This document shows positions 58,326 through 64,000 of a stretch of DNA of 64,000 bases, one piece after another; the stretch's first letter is position 1; each line of letters opens with the position of its first letter. Both the position numbers and the translations under genes were made by a program. The stretch lies in the NCBI GenBank assembly GCA_947095585.1, contig OX352761.1, positions 139,592,277 to 139,656,276 of the forward strand, given 5' to 3'. The DNA is from Nephrocerus scutellatus (lineage: Eukaryota; Arthropoda; Insecta; Diptera; Pipunculidae). Below the pieces are notes generated by a model. The model saw nothing but the letters and a program-made list of their open reading frames with translations, had not been told where the DNA came from and made no database searches.

Positions 58326-60104
58326 ACAAGTGTACGAATATAAGTTAGAACCAGAAGAATTGTTAAGGTAAAAGGAACCTGTCTCAAAAACAATAAGCCT
58401 TTGAGGCTTTATCAAACTGTTGAAACACAGAGTTTTTTGGTCCAAACCATTTTGACAAAATATTCGAGGATACAATTATGTAACTGTATTGTTATTATAA
58501 TTGCCGCCCTGAGAATGTTTTTTTAGCGAATATAACAGTTTTCACTTCACTGTGCAATAGCTAAACTAAAATAATAACTAAAATTGAAAAAGCTCCCCAA
58601 GCCAGGCTACTTTTTAGAGGTTTGTGTGTGTGTGTGTATTTGCGCATCAGGGAAGGGCAAGGCAGTAGTCTTTTTTCTTCAATTAATGATTAAATGGGTG
58701 AGAGTATGTCCTGTGTGCATGCTGCACTACTACCACAGTCAATTGTGTTCTGTCAATATCCGACGGTTGGACGGAGCCCGACCCGCATGGCATCATCATC
58801 ATCTCTCGATAAACAATTATGTTCTCAAAGTGTTCATTGTTCAGTATCGATTTTGTAATAACATATTGCTGTTGGCTTAGATGGGGTTCGACTTGCATAC
58901 CCCTTTGCTCGTTGTTTGCTTACTGTGTTGCCATAAATGCCCTCTTCATGCACTAACCTTTGTCTATGATAGCCAGTACACACGTATACGGTATACCAAG
59001 CAGGTATCGTCGTCGTCGTCGTTCATTGTTTCGCTAACCAAAATGGACATAGCTACATGGAGCACACAAACACACACACACATACACACGGACCCAAAGA
59101 AAGGTACTAGAATGTACTTTAATAAATTACGACTTGTGGAATATAACGATTAATATTCTAGACGACAATATATGGAATGAGCAATTGGCGGCGGACGGAA
59201 ACAGGATAAAAATACATAATACGAGTAAGAGTTCTCAGGGCCTTTAAGCCACGTGTGCTCTGTTAACTCGTCCAATAAGGTGCATTTTCATATCACGTCG
59301 CATGCGGACATATCTACGAGTAGTTAATGCGTTGATGCTTTATCGGTTAAGAAAGCTTACGACATTCGAAAACGTGTCGTTTCGTAATTACGCGCCTGGA
59401 ATTTGCATGATTCGATGGGTAAATTGTGCAAGCCACTTCGTGCAGGAAATTGCTGTCGATCAAAGTAGTTAAGAGGTAGCTGAGCTCGGCCGGATTATGC
59501 ATAGGAAGAAGAAGAAGAAGAAGAATTATTGTCGAATGACATGACATGAACGCAATTACCCCGGATAACAAACAGTAATTTCTCCTGCGTAACTACGAGT
59601 ACGTACGCAAATGATATTGAGGACAGAACAGGACAGGAATGAAGTTAGATTGAAGTCAAGTGGCTTTTGTTCAAAATAAGGTCGAATGGACTCTCTGTGG
59701 AATATACTCGTAGCTTTATGTCCTAGTTTAAGCTTTGCAAGAAGTTGCTACGCATAATCGATTTGCTTGCTTTCAGATTACAGGATGAAAAGACGGTTCT
59801 TTAGATTCACATTATGTACGAGTACTTTTTGCAATTATTGAAAAAAAAAACATTTTCTTTAAAAAAAAGCTTTAAATAATGATTAGTATCATTTTCACTT
59901 TTAAGGCCTTAAATTAAAACCAAGAATATGTTCTACTCTATCAAAAAATATTTTTATTTTGTCTGATGATATTTCCTCAATAGAGGTGTTCTTAAATACT
60001 GTTTTTAAGTAAGTAGTTAAGTAAGCTTTTTCATCTCTCCTGTACTTTTTGTTATCTTCTAAGAACAGTTAGAAATGAGTCCAGTCTGTGCTTAAAAAAA
60101 GAAA
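58326..60104. other. No gene seen; several microsatellites
   Basis: (CA)n near 59068-59085, (GTC)n at 59006-59020 and (GAA)n at 59507-59524. Short frames crossing these have no motif. Confidence 0.5.
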
Positions 60105-60545
60105 ACCTTCAGCCTTTCTTCCTACCGAGTCATAGCCCTGAAGTTCCTTCCTTCTCCAACGCTAATGAAATATCTTGAACAGTGAGGTTTTCGGTGGCAT
60201 TGTTCCACTCCTCACTTTAGTTAAGATGCCACGGGGTTTCCTTCGCTTCGCCACAAAGCCTTCAGCTGCCATCCTCTTTTAATTTTAATTTCTTTAGGTG
60301 GCCTTTTAGTCTACAATGTCTGGTTAGGAAACCTGTAAAGATTCTTACATTACTTCCCAATATCGAGGGAGAAATCTTTGGGCCATAGTTCCCTATCATT
60401 TCCTTTGTTTGTCGTAGGCCTGGGAGATTTTCCCATCTTACGGAAGCAACTGATTTGCCTATTCTGCGTACCTCCTGTCGCATATGCCACAGAATGGTTC
60501 TGGCCCTACAAGCTGAGTTTCTGTCCCTTTTTAGCGAGCCTATCC
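60105..60545 (-). mobile_element. Non-LTR C-terminal region (post-RNase H)
   Basis: A 106-codon minus frame (60262-60582) includes PSILGSNVRIFTGFLTRHCRLKGHLKKLKLKED, matching the LTGxLTGHCxLxxHLxxxG pattern at the end of R1/Jockey-type elements with RNase H. In a shifted frame CGEAKETPWHLN continues the zinc-finger-like CxxC...H...C end. It joins a SINE at its right edge. Confidence 0.7.
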
Positions 60546-60553
60546 GCTGCTTC

Positions 60554-60690
60554 GGGTGCCGTGGGTCAGTGAATAAGAGCATGGAGAGTAATAACTTGTC
60601 ACGGAAAGCTTCTCAATTCGCCGTTCGTATATTTGTTCAAAAATATACACGCACAACACAAATGGTTGCGAGAAATAGGCCTTGGACCGC
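60554..60690 (+). mobile_element. SINE copy with internal deletion
   Basis: Has the head GGGTGCCGTGGGTCAGTG-ATAAGAGC joined directly to AGAGTAATAACTTGTCACGGAAAGCTTCTCAATTCGCCG and the tail. The B-box region is deleted, so it cannot be transcribed from its own promoter. Confidence 0.65.
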
Positions 60691-60859
60691 TCGTGTATTC
60701 TTTCGTGTATGTCTGTCTGTGCGGGTGGAATTTTGTAATTGATTTTAAACTAACTTCCCATTAAGCTAGAGACTTGAAACTTTAAATATAGCTCAGAACT
60801 GGATGAACATTGACAAATCACAAAAAAAAAAGACAACAAATCTATATTTTTATTAGTTA

Positions 60860-60990
60860 ACATGTTTTATATATTTTTTTAAAAACTTTTATTTAACTTG
60901 ACTTTTCCTGTCTGTCGGGTTTTCGACTTTTTTGAGGTCCTTTATAACTACTGTCCACAAGACCTAAACTTGTTATTTTTTTGCTGCGTG
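60860..60990 (+). repeat. Dispersed repeat B, partial
   Basis: Inverse of 51290-51380: TTTTTAAAAACTTTTATTTAACTTGACTT, CTGTCTGTCGGGTTTTCGAC and TTGAGGTCCTTTATAAC. Confidence 0.55.
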
Positions 60991-61079
60991 TTTTAATTCT
61001 TAGGCTGAATACGGAACTCGCAATTTCATATAAATCCTACCTCACTTATTTCTCTGCTCTTTGAAAGTGGAACAATAAG

Positions 61080-61480
61080 ATTAACGTAACTTAAGCGAAT
61101 TAAATTCTGACCCTGACAGCATAAGAAAAAGGGGGAGAGATTAGAATCGAACGTCGCCTTCTGTCTTCCAAGCAAAACATTAACCCCAAGACACTCTCCA
61201 TGAATGGCACACTTGCATTATGGAATCCGACAAACTTGAAATTATCGGAATGTGCCTTAGTAAAAAGCTTCGTTGGAATGTCCACCTCTACCTAAATTTT
61301 TGAAATGATAAAAAAAACTGCGCTATACTAAGGCTTCCTAAACGGTGCAAAAAAAAGTTAACCCCTCGGAGCATGCTGACTATATGCAATACGTTTATTT
61401 CTACGGAACGTAAGTACAAGTCGCATTTGGGGTGAGGTGCACCCATACTTATTACTAACTAGATTACTAGAAGAGAGATA
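61080..61480 (+). mobile_element. Jockey/CR1-like RT 3' remnant
   Basis: The plus strand retains blocks equivalent to 43.95-44.25 kb: a SLFMNGT-like stretch (CCATGAATGGCACACTTGCAT), then AAGCTTCGTTGGAATGTCCAC. ACGGTGCAAAAAAAAGTTAACCCCTCGGAGC and a PTLEY-like stretch follow. Recognised more by nucleotide similarity to the 44-kb copy than by open frame. Confidence 0.55.
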
Positions 61481-61658
61481 GTCATATTACTAAACTCGCA
61501 GATAACGTAAACATTGCAGCAAGACAATCGATTTGAAGGAAATTCTTGTAAGTGAATTTACTTTATCGGCGGGGAGGAGAAAACTTAGCACGGTATCAAA
61601 ACTAAAAATGTTACGATTTTGAGGTATGTAGTATGTGTTTCATTTTTGAATTCTTGTC

Positions 61659-61881
61659 ACTAAGTAATTTTTTAAAGCGATTTGCATGAAATTCGGTATG
61701 CAGGACTAAGATGCGACTGTAAGACTTGTTCCTATGGAAATTCTGAGATATGGTCATTAGGGACTGAAATTTCGGGAACTAAGACATTTCTCAAGCGATT
61801 TCTATGAAATTCGGTATGCGACTAAAAGACGGTTTTATGGAAATTCTGGGATATGGTCATTAGGGAATGAAATTTCGTGAA
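61659..61881. repeat. Tandem duplication, two units of about 105-119 bp
   Basis: ACTAAG..TTT..AAGCGATTT..ATGAAATTCGGTATGC and ATGGTCATTAGGGA-TGAAATTTCG each occur twice, in 61659-61777 and 61778-61881. The second unit lacks about 11 bp. It leads directly into the minisatellite. Confidence 0.75.
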
Positions 61882-62155
61882 CTATTTGGGCGTCTTTTCG
61901 GGTGTCTTTTCAGGGTCTTTTGGGGGTCTTTTGGAAGTCGTTTGAGGGTATCTTAGGAGTCTTTTTTTGGTATTTTTGGAGTCTTTTGGCGGTCTTTTGA
62001 AGAGTCTTTTGAGCGTCTTTCGGTGATATTTTGAGGAGTCTTTTTGGGGTCCTTTGGATATCTTGTGAGGGTCTTTTGGGGTTCTTAATATGATTCTTTT
62101 TGGAATTCTGATGGTCTTTTGGGGCTTTTATGGTTCTTTTGAGGGTCTTTTTGTT
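61880..62155. repeat. Degenerate TTTTGGGGGTC minisatellite
   Basis: About 25 imperfect units of 9-13 bp around GGGTCTTTTG. In the reverse complement the unit, CAAAAGACCC, is close to the CTCAAGACC unit of the dsd intron array. The minus-strand frame across it, rich in Lys, Pro and Gln, is a by-product. Confidence 0.8.
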
Positions 62156-62204
62156 CCACAACATCAAAGAAGTTTCACTAACAACGCGCGTAAAGGCTAC
62201 ACGC

Positions 62205-62300
62205 ACTTCGGATCCGGCCTTGTAGGCCCTTCCATTTGTGCCCAATAATATACATGCGCAACAGAAATGGTCGCGAGAAGCTAGGACTTGACTGCAATGG
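62205..62300 (+). mobile_element. SINE tail fragment
   Basis: CCTTCCATTTGTGCCCAATAATATACATGCGCAACAGAAATGG matches the end of the SINE copies at 58.3 and 60.6 kb without their head. Confidence 0.55.
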
Positions 62301-62329
62301 TCTGTCGCGCCGAATATTGTTATCAGCCA

Positions 62330-63080
62330 CTTGGGCCAGGGCTTGTCTTTAATAAAAAAACCACTACTTCAATGGATTAGAAGCTAACTTTGAAACCGTT
62401 CAATCCAGGTTGTGTTGAATGGTTTTAAGTCTGTTATTCACCGCATAAATGCGGGTGTCCACCAGGGCTGTGTTTTTTCTCTAACACTCTTTCTTAGTTT
62501 CATTAACGATCTTCTGTCTGCAACTTCTAATTTAATACATTACTTCGCTGACGACACTACTCTTAGCTTATCTTATATATATTCCCAGGTTCATGACCCT
62601 TCTCTTCGGATGTGGAACTAGAACAACAGCGTATGTTAAGCTCGTTAAATTCTGACCTTGCCAGCATAACAAACTGGGGAGAACACAATAGAGTCGAATC
62701 GAACGCTTCCAAGTTCCAATGCTATATTCATATATAATAACATCCAACAATTATCAGGGAATGGCGTTTGCATCTAGGAAACTGAAAAACTAGCAATTCT
62801 TGGTACACGTGCCAACGACAAGCTTCTTGGCTTCCTAACACGATGCAAGAAATGTTTCAATCCCTCTAATCTGGCTACAACGCATTCATTCGCCCTTAAC
62901 TTGAGTATATCTCTCATGTATGGTTTCACAAGACATCATTTCATCTGCTTGATAGAATAAAGAACCGTGAGATAAAACTTTTTTGATTTTTGGCACAAAA
63001 TTGATTGGTTAACGATGTCAAACTCGTTAGCAAAGTCAAATAGGTTTAAAAACGAAACTTTTCCCTCATCTAGAGCCACA
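62330..63080 (+). mobile_element. Jockey/CR1-like RT remnant with intact FADD
   Basis: Open frame 62412-62621 reads VIHRINAGVHQGCVFSLTLF, FINDLLSATSN and HYFADDTTLSLSY, so the catalytic FADD box survives although PQG is HQG. The later LASITNWGEHNRVE and HLLDRIKNREIKLF blocks are in other frames with stops. Same family as the 16-kb and 43-kb copies. Confidence 0.8.
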
Positions 63081-64000
63081 TGAAATCCCTAATACGGCTG
63101 GGCTGTTATGCAACAAACTGAGTTGTTTATAATGCCGGTTGTTGATTTCTACACACACCCGAGTACATGACGAATTCTCCATTTTGCGATGCAATATTTT
63201 ATAAATAGCCTACTTGCAATAATAATAATTCAATGTTTTGCTTTACTATATTCGCAGATATCCATTCAAATTGTTGTTTATACATGCGACTCGTTCGTTA
63301 TTAAAATTAGAATTTTCCTTTTAAATTATGAGCCAACGAACAATCATCCCCCAAGCGATCCAAATGTGTGCACATGAACATTACACATTACATTAGAAAC
63401 TCAAAGAAGAAAAGCGCACAACATAAAATATGAGAGGTATTATAGCAGAGCTATGCTGTTGTTTGCTCCACAGTGTACTGCGTTTAGTGTTTTCTAATGC
63501 GGATAGTTGCTCAATTCATTGAATTCATTGGTGCAGGCACATCCCCTAAAGTCTCTCTTTGTTGTTGTTCAGTTTTTTTGACAATGGGTACTTTTGTTAT
63601 CATACGAGTATATATATACAGATTGCAAATTGTGGGCAAACCATTATTTCAACTATTCCTTTAATTATCTGCCGGTTTTTGTCACAAAAAAGGTCACAAC
63701 TTGCGTTTGTTTTTATAATAAATCATTTTAAATGGAACATGACAACAAAGTAAAGCTTTATTCTCTCCTGCTAATGTTAATGCTAGCTACCTCGAGCTCA
63801 ATTTGTATAGCTATTGGAACACACAAAAGAAATACTGTAACCGAACCGTGCTCTTGTCCGACCATCGCATCATTATAAATTATTATTTATTTCTTTGATA
63901 AGTCATGGAAATCTTTTGTGGTTCTCCCTTTTGTTCTTGGTTTTTTTGCTGTTTTTTGTTTGTTTTTTATTTTGTCTTTTTACAATTAAACATCAAAAGA
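63081..64000. other. No gene seen
   Basis: AT-rich to the end of the window. No element or open frame of note. Confidence 0.5.

Noticed and set aside
61910..62245. 111-codon minus-strand frame rich in Lys, Pro and Gln
   Set aside because: Product of the degenerate 10-bp minisatellite; the repeated PKRPSQD-like pattern follows the DNA repeat.
1..64000. CRISPR arrays, bacterial operons or phage features
   Set aside because: No regularly spaced direct repeats. Composition, introns and element types are those of an insect nuclear genome.

Overview
The window looks like nuclear DNA of a higher fly (Diptera, Cyclorrhapha; a tephritid is possible, but I cannot place the species). It is AT-rich, has short introns of 61-76 nt beside kilobase ones, CAAA-type start contexts, and many decayed insect-type retroelements. 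I see no bacterial features. Nearly every gap between features is AT-rich DNA without a recognisable gene.

The one clear gene is an attractin orthologue (Drosophila distracted, dsd) on the minus strand from about 33.6 kb down to 26.0 kb. Eight coding exons can be joined by consensus splice sites with matching phases into 1,286 codons. In order they give a signal peptide or anchor, EGF, CUB, EGF-like pair, six-bladed-type kelch region, cysteine-rich PSI region, two laminin-EGF domains, one transmembrane segment and the conserved attractin tail. The last exon is 2.36 kb away, behind an intron full of mobile-element debris. No C-type lectin domain is visible. Its likely 3' UTR runs to about 24.8 kb.

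Two further exon candidates are supported only by start and splice signals: a signal-peptide first exon at 4,386-4,506 (minus), and a 32-codon exon at 48,866-48,961 (plus). A GC-richer open stretch at 49,198-49,356 (minus) is weaker.

The rest is a mobile-element graveyard. (1) One jockey/CR1-like non-LTR family recurs at 0-0.3, 15.5-16.8, 27.4, 42.6-44.6, 61.1 and 62.4-63.0 kb. (2) RTE-like remnants lie at 5.3-6.7, 11.2-11.9, 16.9 and 23.4-24.3 kb. (3) R1/LOA-like remnants with RNase H or C-terminal zinc-finger-like ends lie at 3.0-4.0, 22.7, 38.1-39.6, 46.9-47.6 and 60.1-60.5 kb. (4) I/Jockey-like pieces lie at 10.5-11.2, 18.9-19.3 and 27.8-28.1 kb. (5) There is a deleted Ty3/gypsy element with both LTRs and a 5-bp target duplication (19.5-20.9 kb). 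(6) DNA elements include a 270-bp MITE with perfect 28-bp ends and a perfect 8-bp target duplication (21.24-21.51 kb), a nearly perfect inverted pair of Tc1/mariner-type MITEs (52.2-52.8 kb), mariner transposase remnants (9.5 and 39.7-40.1 kb) and three Helitron-like ends or copies (35.1, 46.6, 57.5 kb). tRNA-derived SINEs and two unnamed dispersed repeat families complete the picture.

I did not find a convincing new multi-gene system. The best leads are the two structured DNA elements, the isolated signal-peptide exon and the paired CAAAAGACCC-type minisatellites.
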